Of a DNA stretch of 64,000 nucleotides, positions 48,793 through 57,531 are shown in pieces; position 1 is the stretch's first letter; every line of letters starts with the position of its first letter. The notes beneath the pieces are model-generated. The model did not search any database, was not told where the DNA came from, and saw only the letters and a list, made by a program, of their open reading frames with translations. The stretch comes from an uncultured Collinsella sp. (GTDB lineage: Bacteria; Actinomycetota; Coriobacteriia; Coriobacteriales; Coriobacteriaceae). The position numbers were made by a program, and so were the translations under genes. The stretch is taken from assembly GCA_937989875.1 (NCBI GenBank), contig CALKBO010000035.1:18235-82234 (forward strand), in the 5' to 3' direction.

Positions 48793-49375
48793 CGGGCTCG
48801 ACCGTCCAGGTAATCGTTGCAACCTGATCGCCTTCGCCGGTTACGCGGAAGATGTCGCGCGTGACGCGGGCGACGTTTCCGCTTGTCTTGAGCTTAATTT
48901 TGTCCGCGCCGCCGGCAATGCCCTGGTAGCCCATGTCGAAGGCTGCATTCTTGGAAAGATCGAGGCCCGTTCCTTGCATTGCGGCGCTGGCGTTCTGGAG
49001 TGCGCCGTCGGGGCCGACCTTAAAGTCGATGGAGTTCTGCGCGGTTCCGGCCTTGGCGTCGGCGGCAATGGTCCAGGTGTTCATGGCGTCGATCTTCATG
49101 TTGGTGACATGGATGCCGTAGGCCGAATGATTGTCGATGGTGGTCGCGTCTTCTGAGGGGCCCTGAAGCGTGCCGTCGGCCTTGGCGACGAAGGGAATAA
49201 CCGTCGGAACTTTGAACTCAACGTTGTCGATCTCGGTCCTGACCATTACCTTCGTGGTTCCAACGCGCCCGGCTGCCATAGCTGGCGTCGGGGCGGCGCT
49301 CATTGCGAGCGCGAGCGCGAGCCCTGTGCCCACGATGAGCGCTCTGACTCCGTTCATGTTCCTGGTGATGTCCAT
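48776..49375 (-). CDS. Secreted beta-rich protein of the surface operon
   Basis: The 199-residue product has a signal peptide (VRALIVGTGLALALAMSAAPTPAMA) and a mature beta-rich domain of about 165 residues. VPTVIPFVAKADGTL and then IDNHSAYGIHVTNMKI recall secreted domains found with WxL-type or fibre-forming proteins. The end reads VATITWTVEPG. No sorting motif is present, so it is secreted or held by a partner. AGAAAGGAA precedes the ATG at 49375. Its 3' end overlaps the start of the small LAxTG gene. I do not assign a family. Confidence 0.7.
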   Translation of the reverse strand: MDITRNMNGVRALIVGTGLALALAMSAAPTPAMAAGRVGTTKVMVRTEIDNVEFKVPTVIPFVAKADGTLQGPSEDATTIDNHSAYGIHVTNMKIDAMNTWTIAADAKAGTAQNSIDFKVGPDGALQNASAAMQGTGLDLSKNAAFDMGYQGIAGGADKIKLKTSGNVARVTRDIFRVTGEGDQVATITWTVEPGAHTA

Positions 49376-49464
49376 GGTCGTTCCTTTCTATTCGCCGCGG
49401 GCCGTCCCCGCGATGATTGGACGAATGCTGGTGAATTGCATGCGGTGCCGCGTCGGTCGGAAGG

Positions 49465-49974
49465 CTAGTTCTCGGCTTGCTCAACCCGTACCTTGACACG
49501 TGTCGGATTGCCGTGGCTGTCGAGGGTCTTGGCATCGAGTGCCTGGATCTCGATGTACGCCTCGCCTTCTTTGATGTCGCCGGCGGGGCACGTCTCGATT
49601 GTCTTGCCGGTCTCGACCACGCCGGATTCGTACATGGTCTCGTCGTTTTGGATGACGCGGAATCGCTGGGGCAATTTATTGTCTTGGACGTTTTGCACGT
49701 TGACGCGCAGCTTGCCGTCCTCCTGCAGCTGAGCGACCGGCGCGACCGAAATCGTCATCATGTTGTCGCGGACGATGGCGTCGAGCTCATCTTGGATTTC
49801 CTGACGCGTTTTGCCCTCGGCCGTCGTGACTGAGGCGCCCGCCTCGGGTACGGGCTGCGACTGCCAAGCGTATAGTCCTACGGCGACAAGGGCGCAGATG
49901 ATGGCCAAGCAGGCAACGATGAGCTTCTTGCGATGCCCCAGGCCTGCAAAGTGGGGTGGCCTCTTCGCGCTCAT
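49465..49974 (-). CDS. Single-pass membrane protein of the surface operon
   Basis: The 169-residue product has a basic start, a membrane helix at residues about 17-38 (KKLIVACLAIICALVAVGLYAW), and an extracellular beta-rich domain of about 130 residues with an MMTISVAPVAQL segment. It is not recognised as a known family. Its ATG overlaps the stop of the upstream small gene by 4 nt, so the two are translationally coupled. With the downstream secreted proteins it may form an export or anchoring apparatus (inference). Confidence 0.65.
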   Translation of the reverse strand: MSAKRPPHFAGLGHRKKLIVACLAIICALVAVGLYAWQSQPVPEAGASVTTAEGKTRQEIQDELDAIVRDNMMTISVAPVAQLQEDGKLRVNVQNVQDNKLPQRFRVIQNDETMYESGVVETGKTIETCPAGDIKEGEAYIEIQALDAKTLDSHGNPTRVKVRVEQAEN

Positions 49975-50267
49975 GCGGCATCCTTGGCGGTATAGACGCG
50001 CGCAAAGGTGGACGGGTCCGCTCCAAAGAGCATGTGAAGCATCAGGCGGCGCGAGTAGACGAGCTCTTCGAAGTCGGGAGGGAGCTCGATGTCGTGGGTA
50101 TGCGCGATGTGGTGGGCGAGCGCCGAGAACGACTCGGGGTCGCAGATCACATCGGTAGTAACGTGGTAGACCGCCGTATCGGGGAATGCCTCTTCGTCGA
50201 AAGGCAGGAGATGGGGATCGTCGTCGACTTCGATGGCGATGCCGTACTGGGGCCAGTAATATGCCAT
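49971..50267 (-). CDS. Small cytoplasmic hypothetical protein (first gene of surface operon)
   Basis: The 98-residue product begins YYWPQYGIAIEVDDDPHLLPFDE and is acidic, with no signal peptide or membrane helix. The WPxYGIAIEVDDDPH stretch weakly recalls the start of DUF559-like nuclease-fold proteins, but the rest does not fit well and I assign no function. GGGAGG precedes the ATG at 50267. It heads an operon of surface proteins, an unexpected place for a cytoplasmic protein. Confidence 0.6.
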   Translation of the reverse strand: MAYYWPQYGIAIEVDDDPHLLPFDEEAFPDTAVYHVTTDVICDPESFSALAHHIAHTHDIELPPDFEELVYSRRLMLHMLFGADPSTFARVYTAKDAA

Positions 50268-50612
50268 GGGAACCTCCCTGCTTCTGGGCCAAAACTTCTA
50301 TCGGTTTTGGCTGTCGACGCCGACCGTATCAGCCGCTACTTGACCAATTTCTGACCAAATGCTTGACGGATTGGCGTCTCCGCAGGTAAAAGGCGGCAAA
50401 AAATACTCCAACTTTTTTCGAGCGACATTTACGCGATCGGCGACGGCGGGGCCATATGTGTCAAAAGCATCGTCTGCCGAGGAAATCTAGCCACTCGCCG
50501 AATTGCACGAACGTAAAAATCGCCAATTATGGAGACGGTCTCGAACACGTCGACGAAACGATGCGGTAACATCTCCCTGCAAACACTGTAGTTAGCTAAA
50601 GGGGGAGTTCGC
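50268..50612. other. 345-bp divergent intergenic region
   Basis: No supported gene lies here. It must hold promoters for the surface operon on the minus strand and the lactate dehydrogenase operon on the plus strand. TTGACCAA and CTGACCAAA words occur at about 50339-50362. An unusually even, GC-poor stretch at about 50395-50420 has a T-run. A central block from about 50420 to 50545 has no coding pattern; I suspect a structured RNA or dispersed repeat but see no clear palindrome. Confidence 0.5.
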
Positions 50613-52214
50613 GTGTCTGCAAGCATCAAACCCTTCACCGACGAGTTCGAAGAGTATGGTCGCGATGAGTCTCGCGCATCGGGCGAAGCATCGAGCATCT
50701 CGTTTCCGGCAACGGAAAACGAGGTCCGTGCCATTTTGGAAAAGCTCCATGCCGAGCGTGTCCCGGTAACGGTTCAGGGCGCCCGAACCGGCCTTGCCGC
50801 CGGTGCCGTGCCCCACGGCGGGCATATCCTCAATACTTCCCGTATGAATCGCTACTTGGGCCTTCGCCGCGATGAACAAGGCCAATTTCTGCTGCGCGTG
50901 GAGCCGGGCGTTGTGCTCTCGGAGCTGCGCAAGCAGCTGAGCAAGAAGGTGCTGCCGACTGCTGGTTGGGACCAGGCATCGCTTGAGGCCTACGAGGAGT
51001 TCCAAGAGGCCCCCGAGCAGTTCTTTCCCACCGATCCCACCGAGGCGTCTGCCTGTCTGGGCGGCATGGCGGCATGTAACGCCTCCGGTGCCCGCAGCTA
51101 CGCCTACGGTCCCATGCGCCCACATATCACGGGACTCCACGTCGCGCTGGCTGATGGCGATTTGCTTGAGCTTCAGCGCGGCGAGGCTTTTGCCCAGGGC
51201 CGCCACCTGTCGCTCGTGACGGCAGCGGGCCGTGCACTCGAGCTCGATCTTCCCAGCTATACCATGCCCAAGACAAAAAATGCCTCAGGCTATTTCGTTG
51301 CGGACGAAATGGACGCCATCGACCTCTTTATCGGCGCTTGTGGCACGCTCGGTGTTATCACCGAGCTCGAGATTGCCCTGCAAGCGGCACCTGCGGTCGT
51401 TTGGGGTGTGAGCTGCTTTTTCGATAGCGAAGACAAGGCCGTGTCCTTTACCGATTCCGTGCGCCCCGTCCTGTCCCATGCGGCCGCCATCGAGTACTTC
51501 GATGCTGGCGCCCTGGATATTCTGCGTCACCAGCGCGAGCAGTCGACCGCGTTCGCTTCGCTGCCGGCGCTCGACAAAGACGCTAAGGTCTGTGTTTACG
51601 TGGAGCTCGACTGCGACGACGAAGCCCAGGCGACTGAGGAGCTGTATCACTTGGGGTGGGTACTAGAGCTTGCGAGCGGCAGCGACGATGCGACATGGGT
51701 CGCGCGCACCGAGGTCGATCGCGAGTGTCAGCGATTCTTCCGCCATGCGGTGCCCGAGAGCGTCAACATGCTCATCGACGAGCGCCGCCGCATAGATCCC
51801 ACCATCACCAAGCTGGGATCGGACATGTCGGTGCCCAACGCGTGCCTTGCCGATGTCGTTGCGCTCTATCGCCGCACGTTGACCGAAAGCGGGCTTGAAT
51901 CTGCTGCCTGGGGACACATCGGCAACAACCATCTGCATGTGAACATCCTGCCGCGCGATGCGCAGGACTACCGTCGCGGTGGCGAGCTGTTTGCCCAGTG
52001 GGCTGCCGAGGTAACTGCTATGGGCGGCGCCGTCTCCGCAGAACACGGCGTCGGCAAGATCAAGGCGGGCTTCTTGGAGACGATGTACGGTCACGAGGCC
52101 ATGGTCGAGTCGGCGCGGCTCAAGCTCCAGCTCGATCCCGACGGGCAGCTGGGTCGCGGCAACCTGTTTTCGGAGAAGCTCTTGGATGAGCTCGTCCAGA
52201 AAGGGGGCGCGTGA
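50613..52214 (+). CDS. FAD-linked D-lactate/glycolate dehydrogenase (GlcD/LctD-like)
   Basis: The 533-residue flavoprotein has the vanillyl-alcohol-oxidase FAD fold. VPVTVQGARTGLAAGAVP is the pyrophosphate loop, and DPTEASACLGGMAACNASGARSYAYG binds the isoalloxazine. The C-terminal AWGHIGNNHLHVNILP and SAEHGVGKIK hold the metal and substrate His residues. It is followed with no gap by EtfB and EtfA genes, as in the electron-confurcating lactate dehydrogenase of Acetobacterium woodii, which oxidises lactate with NAD+ while oxidising ferredoxin. The GTG at 50613 follows GGGGGAG. Confidence 0.88.
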   Translation: MSASIKPFTDEFEEYGRDESRASGEASSISFPATENEVRAILEKLHAERVPVTVQGARTGLAAGAVPHGGHILNTSRMNRYLGLRRDEQGQFLLRVEPGVVLSELRKQLSKKVLPTAGWDQASLEAYEEFQEAPEQFFPTDPTEASACLGGMAACNASGARSYAYGPMRPHITGLHVALADGDLLELQRGEAFAQGRHLSLVTAAGRALELDLPSYTMPKTKNASGYFVADEMDAIDLFIGACGTLGVITELEIALQAAPAVVWGVSCFFDSEDKAVSFTDSVRPVLSHAAAIEYFDAGALDILRHQREQSTAFASLPALDKDAKVCVYVELDCDDEAQATEELYHLGWVLELASGSDDATWVARTEVDRECQRFFRHAVPESVNMLIDERRRIDPTITKLGSDMSVPNACLADVVALYRRTLTESGLESAAWGHIGNNHLHVNILPRDAQDYRRGGELFAQWAAEVTAMGGAVSAEHGVGKIKAGFLETMYGHEAMVESARLKLQLDPDGQLGRGNLFSEKLLDELVQKGGA

Positions 52215-52216
52215 AG

Positions 52217-53032
52217 ATGAGCGATTTCCATATGGTGGTGTGCGTCAAGGCCGTGCCGGGCAGCACCGAGGTCAAGATGGACCCCAAGACCAATACCATC
52301 GTGCGCGATGGCAAGCAGGCGGTCATTAATCCCTTTGATGCGAGCGCTTTGGAATGCGCGCTGGCGCTGAAAGACGACTTTATCGGCTTTGGCATGGACG
52401 TGCGCGTGACGGTGGTGTCGATGGGCATCCCCGCGACCGAGTCGCTGCTGCGCGACTGCATCGCTCGAGGTGCCGACGACGCGCTGCTGCTGACCGATCG
52501 CGCCTTTGCAGGTGCCGATACCCTGGCAACCACCTACGCCCTCAAGTGCGGCATCGAGGCGCTCGACGAGGACTTCGACCTGCTCATCTGCGGCAAGATG
52601 GCGGTGGATGGCGATACGGCCCAGATTGGTCCCGAGCTTGCCGGTGCTTTTGAGATTCCCTGTGTGACCGACGTGAGCTGCGTGCAAAGCGCGGGCTTTA
52701 CGACGTGTGGCTTGCTGGCGCTCGTTCACGGCTGCGATGCCGGCGAGGAGACGGTGTGTCTTGAGATGCCGTGCGCGATGACGACTGCCAAGGAGATTGG
52801 CCAGTTGCGTATGCCGAGTATTGCCGGTATTCGCGCGGCGGAGGAGGCGGACGTGCGCGTGGTCAGTGCCGCCGACGTGAACGCCGACCCCGCGCGTTGC
52901 GGTCTTGCCGGGTCGCCGACACAGGTCGTGCGCTCGTTTGTGCCCGACCGTGACCAAACGTGCGAGGCCGTTGAGGGGACGGCGTCCGAGCAGGCGGCAA
53001 AGCTTGCCAAGATTATCGAGGGGATGGCGTAG
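52217..53032 (+). CDS. etfB: Electron transfer flavoprotein, beta subunit
   Basis: The 271-residue product begins MVVCVKAVPGSTEVKMDPKT, the usual start of EtfB, and has LKCGIEALDEDFDLLICGKMAVDGDTAQIGPELAGA, including the DGDTAQ loop that binds flavin in bifurcating EtfB. It pairs with the next gene. The ATG at 52217 lies just after the stop of the dehydrogenase gene, with GGGGG 9 nt upstream; a GTG at 52211 is possible but too close to that site. Together with the dehydrogenase it forms a three-subunit complex. Confidence 0.9.
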   Translation: MSDFHMVVCVKAVPGSTEVKMDPKTNTIVRDGKQAVINPFDASALECALALKDDFIGFGMDVRVTVVSMGIPATESLLRDCIARGADDALLLTDRAFAGADTLATTYALKCGIEALDEDFDLLICGKMAVDGDTAQIGPELAGAFEIPCVTDVSCVQSAGFTTCGLLALVHGCDAGEETVCLEMPCAMTTAKEIGQLRMPSIAGIRAAEEADVRVVSAADVNADPARCGLAGSPTQVVRSFVPDRDQTCEAVEGTASEQAAKLAKIIEGMA

Positions 53033-54238
53033 ATGAGCGGACTGATTATCGATAGCGAAGCCTGTATCGGCTGCGGTCGCTGCGTTCGCGCCTGTGCTTC
53101 GGGCGGCATCGTAGTGGAAGGCGAGCGACCCAACCGATGCGCCCACGTAACCGAAGGCTGCATCTTGTGCGGCGGGTGCGTCGATGCCTGTCCCGTCAAC
53201 GCTATCTCGATCGAGCGAGACGAAGCTGCCGGCGCGGCAGACCTTGATGCATATCGAGACATTTGGGTATTCGTGCAGACCGACGAGCACGATACGGTGA
53301 CTTCCGTTGCCTATGAGCTTATGGGCAAGGGCCGCGAGCTTGCCGATGCTCGCGGCTGCCGTCTGGTGGCACTGGCCGGCATGGGCCCCGAGGGTTCTCT
53401 CGGCGACCTGGAGCATCTGGTTTGCGCGGGCGCCGACGAAGTCCTGGCCTGTCGCGACGAGCGCCTGCGCCAAAACGATGCGGAGGTCTACGCCTGCTTG
53501 ATCTGCGATTTGGTGGCAGAGCGCAAGCCCGAGGCCATCTTATACGGCGCGACCGCTTTTGGCCGCGAACTGGCACCCGGCGTTGCTGTGCGTTTGCAGA
53601 CGGGCCTTACGGCTGACTGCACCGTACTTTCGATGGATACGGAGACGGGACTGCTGCAACAGACGCGTCCGGCGTTTGGCGGCAACCTGATGGCCACCAT
53701 CGTCTGCCCCAATCATCGTCCCCAGATGGCAACGGTTCGTCCCGGCATCTTTAAGGCGCCCGACTTCGACTACGGCCGTTCCGGCACGATCACCCAGGTG
53801 ATGCTTGCGGAAGACGTTAAGGCTCGTGTCGAGATCTCGATTCCCGCCGAGGAGTGGGGACAGCAGCCCTCGATCGCCAATGCCGAGCGCTTGGTCGTGG
53901 TGGGCCGTGGCATTGGCTCCAAGAAGAATCTGCCCCTGATGCGAAGGCTCGCCGAGGCTCTGGGAGCCGAGCTTGGTTGCACGCGACCTGTCGTGGAGGC
54001 CGGCTGGTTGGAGTATCGCCATCAGATTGGCCAGACCGGCGTATCGGTTTCGCCCAAGCTTCTCGTGAGTATCGGTGTTTCGGGCGCCATCCAGCATCTC
54101 GCCGGCATCGGTGGGGCGGAGTGCATTATCGCCATCAACGAGGACCTGGATGCCCCCATTTTCGGTGCTGCCCAGTACAAGGTTGTTGGGGACGCCGTCG
54201 AGGTCGTCGAGGAGCTGCTGGCCCAGCTTGAGCGCTAG
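53033..54238 (+). CDS. etfA: Electron transfer flavoprotein alpha subunit with N-terminal ferredoxin domain
   Basis: The 401-residue product has two [4Fe-4S] cluster motifs in the first 60 residues (CIGCGRCVRAC, then CILCGGCVDAC). EtfA domain I follows, and a C-terminal FAD domain with GRGIGSKKNLPL, the VSPKLLVSIGVSGAIQHLAG loop and AINEDLDAPIF. This ferredoxin-EtfA form marks bifurcating complexes such as LctC or CarE. The ATG follows the etfB stop with no gap. The 3' end overlaps the convergent HD-domain gene by 4 nt. Confidence 0.92.
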   Translation: MSGLIIDSEACIGCGRCVRACASGGIVVEGERPNRCAHVTEGCILCGGCVDACPVNAISIERDEAAGAADLDAYRDIWVFVQTDEHDTVTSVAYELMGKGRELADARGCRLVALAGMGPEGSLGDLEHLVCAGADEVLACRDERLRQNDAEVYACLICDLVAERKPEAILYGATAFGRELAPGVAVRLQTGLTADCTVLSMDTETGLLQQTRPAFGGNLMATIVCPNHRPQMATVRPGIFKAPDFDYGRSGTITQVMLAEDVKARVEISIPAEEWGQQPSIANAERLVVVGRGIGSKKNLPLMRRLAEALGAELGCTRPVVEAGWLEYRHQIGQTGVSVSPKLLVSIGVSGAIQHLAGIGGAECIIAINEDLDAPIFGAAQYKVVGDAVEVVEELLAQLER

Positions 54239-55047
54239 GCGCGCGCCAGCCAGTCGCGCATCTCGTCCTTTAGGCGGCTCCAGGTTGCCTGCGTGGCGGG
54301 GTCGGTAAAGGGTTGTGTAATGCCAAAGGGCGCGTCGAGCAGGCGGTGGATATCACCCTGTTCGCGCGCCAGCGCACGGCTTGCCGGATAGACGAGCTCA
54401 AACATAAAGCAGATAAGCCCCACCAAGAAGTCGGCGGGCTCATCGCGCTCATCGCGTGCGACGCAGCGGTGCTCGTCAAAGGCGGCAAGTGTCGGCGACG
54501 AGAAACGGCTGCCGAGAAACGTCTTCTCGTCCACCTTGAGGATGGTGTCGACGGTGCTGTCGGCGATGGTGCGCATAATGTCGATCTTGTCACCATCGCG
54601 CACGATATCGCAGAAGCTCCGCGTGCGCACGTCGAGCCGCGCGGGTAGGCGGAAATCGCTGTGATAGGCAATGCTCGCTCGGATGAGCTCATCTTCTGCC
54701 GGGTCATCGATAAAGTCGCGGATGCTCGTTACGGCGGGTGCATCGGCGGGATTCTCGCCAAAGAGGACCTCGATGCCCAGCGCCGCATGGCTCATGCTCT
54801 CGGCGTCCTTAAAGGTGTCCCAGCGTCGCAGCTGCTCAAAGCGGCCCATATCGTGTAGCAGGCCGCAAAGCCATGCCAGGTCAATATCTTCTGACGACCA
54901 GCCCTGCTCGCGCGCTACGGCATCGCATGCCTCGGCCACGTGGTACGTATGCTCGATTTTGAGCGCGATGCGTGGGTTGGTGGCGTCGTAGGCATCGGTG
55001 TAGCTTTTGAAGGCCGCGCGCGCCCGGTCTCGATCGATAGCTGTCAT
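54235..55047 (-). CDS. HD-domain phosphohydrolase
   Basis: The 270-residue product has the metal-binding HD signature. KIEHTYHVAEACDAVA gives the first His, LCGLLHDMGRFEQ the HD pair, then AYHSDFRLP and RDGDKIDI the later His and Asp. Such enzymes hydrolyse nucleotide phosphates or related phosphoesters. The C-terminal third is helical and includes FLVGLICFMFELVYPASR. The ATG at 55047 has AGGAAG upstream. It is convergent on etfA and appears monocistronic. The substrate is unknown. Confidence 0.85.
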   Translation of the reverse strand: MTAIDRDRARAAFKSYTDAYDATNPRIALKIEHTYHVAEACDAVAREQGWSSEDIDLAWLCGLLHDMGRFEQLRRWDTFKDAESMSHAALGIEVLFGENPADAPAVTSIRDFIDDPAEDELIRASIAYHSDFRLPARLDVRTRSFCDIVRDGDKIDIMRTIADSTVDTILKVDEKTFLGSRFSSPTLAAFDEHRCVARDERDEPADFLVGLICFMFELVYPASRALAREQGDIHRLLDAPFGITQPFTDPATQATWSRLKDEMRDWLARA

Positions 55048-55173
55048 AATGACTTCCTAAAAAGTTGTGTCTTTCGATCCGGTGGCAATTGTAGGTGAAC
55101 TCGGTTGCTGTCGGATGATGATTCTGCCGTGTCGCTACATGCGGTTCGGAGACCTTGTCAGGATGAGAAGCGT

Positions 55174-55866
55174 ATGGTGCTCAAAATCGTAAGAACCGTC
55201 TGGCCAGTGATGCTTACCTATGTTGCAATAGGCGCGCCGTGCGGAATGATCATGGGGCAGACGGGAATGGAGCCCTGGATGGTCTTTGCCCTGAGCAGCA
55301 CGTTTGTGACGGGCAGCGGTCAGTTTATGATCTGCAATCTTTGGCTGGCAGGCGTACCGGCACCTTCGATTATCGCGAGCGTTGCCGCCATCTCCTCGCG
55401 TTTTGCGCTTTACTCGGCATCGATCGCGCCGCATCTGACGGGTGCCTCGAAGCGTCAGACGCTGGCTGTTGCCGCGACACTTACCGAGGAGGCATATGGC
55501 ATCTCGCTTGCCAAATTGGTTGAAGGGGAGGATTGGGGCCCGCGCGAGTCCTTTGTGCTCAACGTGATCCTCATCGCAACATGGGGCGTTTCGTGTACGA
55601 TGGGCGCCATCGTCGGCGCCGTTGTCGATGTTCCCACCGCCATTGCAGCCTTTGTCTGCACATCGCTCTTTATCTGTCTGCTCTTTTCGCAGCGGCTGTC
55701 GCGCGGCAACGTTGTCGCGGCGGTTTCGGGTGCGGTGTCCGTCGCCGTATGCAAGTTCTTGGGCCTCACGAATATTGCCGTGCCGGCAAGCGTCGTGGTC
55801 GGCATTGCCATTGCGCTGGCGTGCGATGCTGTATTTGACGGAAGAGGTGCCCGCGATGCCCGTTAA
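55174..55866 (+). CDS. azlC: AzlC-family branched-chain amino-acid exporter, large subunit
   Basis: The 230-residue membrane protein has the AzlC pattern: IGAPCGMIMGQTGMEPWMVFALSSTFVTGSGQFM, where this group usually has an AG(A)AQF motif, followed by ISSRFALYSASIAPHL. About seven helices are predicted. With AzlD it exports branched-chain amino acids or analogues. The ATG at 55174 is used, as the frame further upstream has no ribosome site; a GTG at 55177 is equally possible. It overlaps azlD by 11 nt. Confidence 0.88.
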   Translation: MVLKIVRTVWPVMLTYVAIGAPCGMIMGQTGMEPWMVFALSSTFVTGSGQFMICNLWLAGVPAPSIIASVAAISSRFALYSASIAPHLTGASKRQTLAVAATLTEEAYGISLAKLVEGEDWGPRESFVLNVILIATWGVSCTMGAIVGAVVDVPTAIAAFVCTSLFICLLFSQRLSRGNVVAAVSGAVSVAVCKFLGLTNIAVPASVVVGIAIALACDAVFDGRGARDAR

Positions 55867-56179
55867 CGAGTTCTTGGTTCTGTGGCTGTCGTCGTGGGCT
55901 GCTATCGCGTTCTTTCGCATCGCGCCGGCGTTCGCCTTGCGCGGGCGGACCCTGTCGCCCCGCATTACCGAGGCCCTGGGCTATATCCCGCCCGCTGCCT
56001 TTGCCGCGCTGGTCGCCAACGACTTGGTGAACCCCGGCGCGTTCGACGCGGGACTCTGGCCTGCCTTGGTTCCCTGGATTGCGGCCGCCGGCGTCGTGGC
56101 GGTGGCAATCAAGACAAAGTCGATGTTGTGGTGCTGCGTTTCGGGCATCGTGTTCTATATCGTTTTGAGCCTCGTATAG
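55856..56179 (+). CDS. azlD: AzlD-family branched-chain amino-acid exporter, small subunit
   Basis: The 107-residue membrane protein has three or four helices and the AzlD signature LGYIPPAAFAALVANDL. Its ATG at 55856 lies inside the end of azlC, with GAAGAGG just upstream, so it is translated together with AzlC. The pair forms a two-subunit exporter. No regulator gene such as AzlB lies next to it. Confidence 0.9.
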   Translation: MPVNEFLVLWLSSWAAIAFFRIAPAFALRGRTLSPRITEALGYIPPAAFAALVANDLVNPGAFDAGLWPALVPWIAAAGVVAVAIKTKSMLWCCVSGIVFYIVLSLV

Positions 56180-56320
56180 GAGCAGGACGCGTTATCGTCC
56201 CAGCCTAACGAATCGAATTTCTCACCGAGGTGGTCTGCTTCTTCTGGTACCATGGTCAAACTTTACTGTAGCAAAGCATGACGTGGGCTTTTGTTCCGCG
56301 TCAGCGGAAATGGGGGTTTC

Positions 56321-57343
56321 ATGGCACAGGAAGCGACCGCCAACGAGCAAAAGAAATTCAAGGTCCCGCGCATCCCGGGCGACATCATGATTTACCCGAT
56401 GATCGTCGGTCTTTTGCTCAACACCTTCTGCCCGCAGGTTTTTGAGATCGGCGGCTTCTTTACGGCTGCCTGCCGCGGTGGCTCCAATACCATCGTCGCC
56501 GCGATCCTACTGTTTGTGGGCGCCGGCATCAGCTTTAAGTCCACGCCGGGCGCCATCAAGACCGGCATCGTCGTGCTGATTCCTAAGCTTGTAGTGGCAG
56601 CCGCGCTGGGTCTGGGCGTCGCGTACTTCTTTAACGATAACTTTTTAGGCCTGAGTTCGGTTTCCATCATCGGCGGCATTACGTTTTGCAACATGGCGCT
56701 CTATACGGGCATCATGGGCGAGTTCGGCGATGAGTCCGAGCAGGGCGCTGTCGGTATCCTGTTCTTTACGGCCGGCCCCGCCGTCACGATGATCATCCTT
56801 GGCGTTTCGGGTCTCGCCAACATCCCCGTCGGCACCATCATCGGATCCATCCTGCCGCTTGTTATCGGCATGGTCCTGGGCAACTTGTTCCCGTTTATCA
56901 AGAACCTGCTGGTTCCCGGCGCCAATCCCGCGATCGCTGTAATTGGTTTTCAGCTCGGTGCGTCCATGAGCCTTTCGAGCTTCATCGCCGGTGGCATTTC
57001 GGGTATCCTGCTGGGCCTCATCACGCTCTTTATCGTCGGTCCCATTACCTTTGCCTTCGAGCGCCTGTGTGGCGGCAATGGTAAGGCGGCTGTGGCATGT
57101 TCCACCATTGCCGGCACGGCCATGACCACGCCGGTCGCCCTCGCCGAGGTCGCTCCGCGCTATGCCGAGCTTGCGCCCACCGCGTATGCGCAGATTGCCA
57201 CTGCCGTCATCATCACGGCAATCATGGCTCCGATTCTGACCGGCTGGGTCGATAAGAAGTTCTGCCACGGTGAAGAGGATCTGTCGGTCGAAGGCGTCGA
57301 GGCTATTGAGGAGGCCGTCGCGACCGACATCGACGGCGAGTAA
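56321..57343 (+). CDS. kdgT: 2-keto-3-deoxygluconate permease
   Basis: The 340-residue membrane protein matches KdgT, a proton symporter for 2-keto-3-deoxygluconate from pectin or glucuronate breakdown. It has KVPRIPGDIMIYPMIVGLLLNTFCP near the start, GGSNTIVAAILLFVGAGI, TFCNMALYTGIMGEFGDESEQGA, and AGTAMTTPVALAEVAP. About ten helices are predicted. The ATG at 56321 has only GGGGGT upstream. No kdgK, kdgA or uxa genes lie nearby, so the sugar acid route is elsewhere. A terminator follows. Confidence 0.9.
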   Translation: MAQEATANEQKKFKVPRIPGDIMIYPMIVGLLLNTFCPQVFEIGGFFTAACRGGSNTIVAAILLFVGAGISFKSTPGAIKTGIVVLIPKLVVAAALGLGVAYFFNDNFLGLSSVSIIGGITFCNMALYTGIMGEFGDESEQGAVGILFFTAGPAVTMIILGVSGLANIPVGTIIGSILPLVIGMVLGNLFPFIKNLLVPGANPAIAVIGFQLGASMSLSSFIAGGISGILLGLITLFIVGPITFAFERLCGGNGKAAVACSTIAGTAMTTPVALAEVAPRYAELAPTAYAQIATAVIITAIMAPILTGWVDKKFCHGEEDLSVEGVEAIEEAVATDIDGE

Positions 57344-57388
57344 CGGCCGTTACCGATAATTGATTCCGGCGTGCAGTTCGCGCCGTCC

Positions 57389-57432
57389 GAGCGCCCGAAC
57401 GGTGACTGTTCTGCAGTGACGTTCGGGCGCTC
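57389..57432 (+). terminator. Terminator of kdgT
   Basis: GAGCGCCCGAAC (57389-57400) and GTTCGGGCGCTC (57421-57432) form a perfect 12-bp stem with a 20-nt loop. It lies 45 nt after the kdgT stop. The T-run is weak. Confidence 0.65.
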
Positions 57433-57531
57433 TGCTATGATTCCCTTTACCCCAGCGGAGAAAGGGGCGTTTGGCGCCTGGGTACGACTCGGGCGATTCT
57501 GGCCACTTGGATATTGAAGGGAGGGCGTCTA

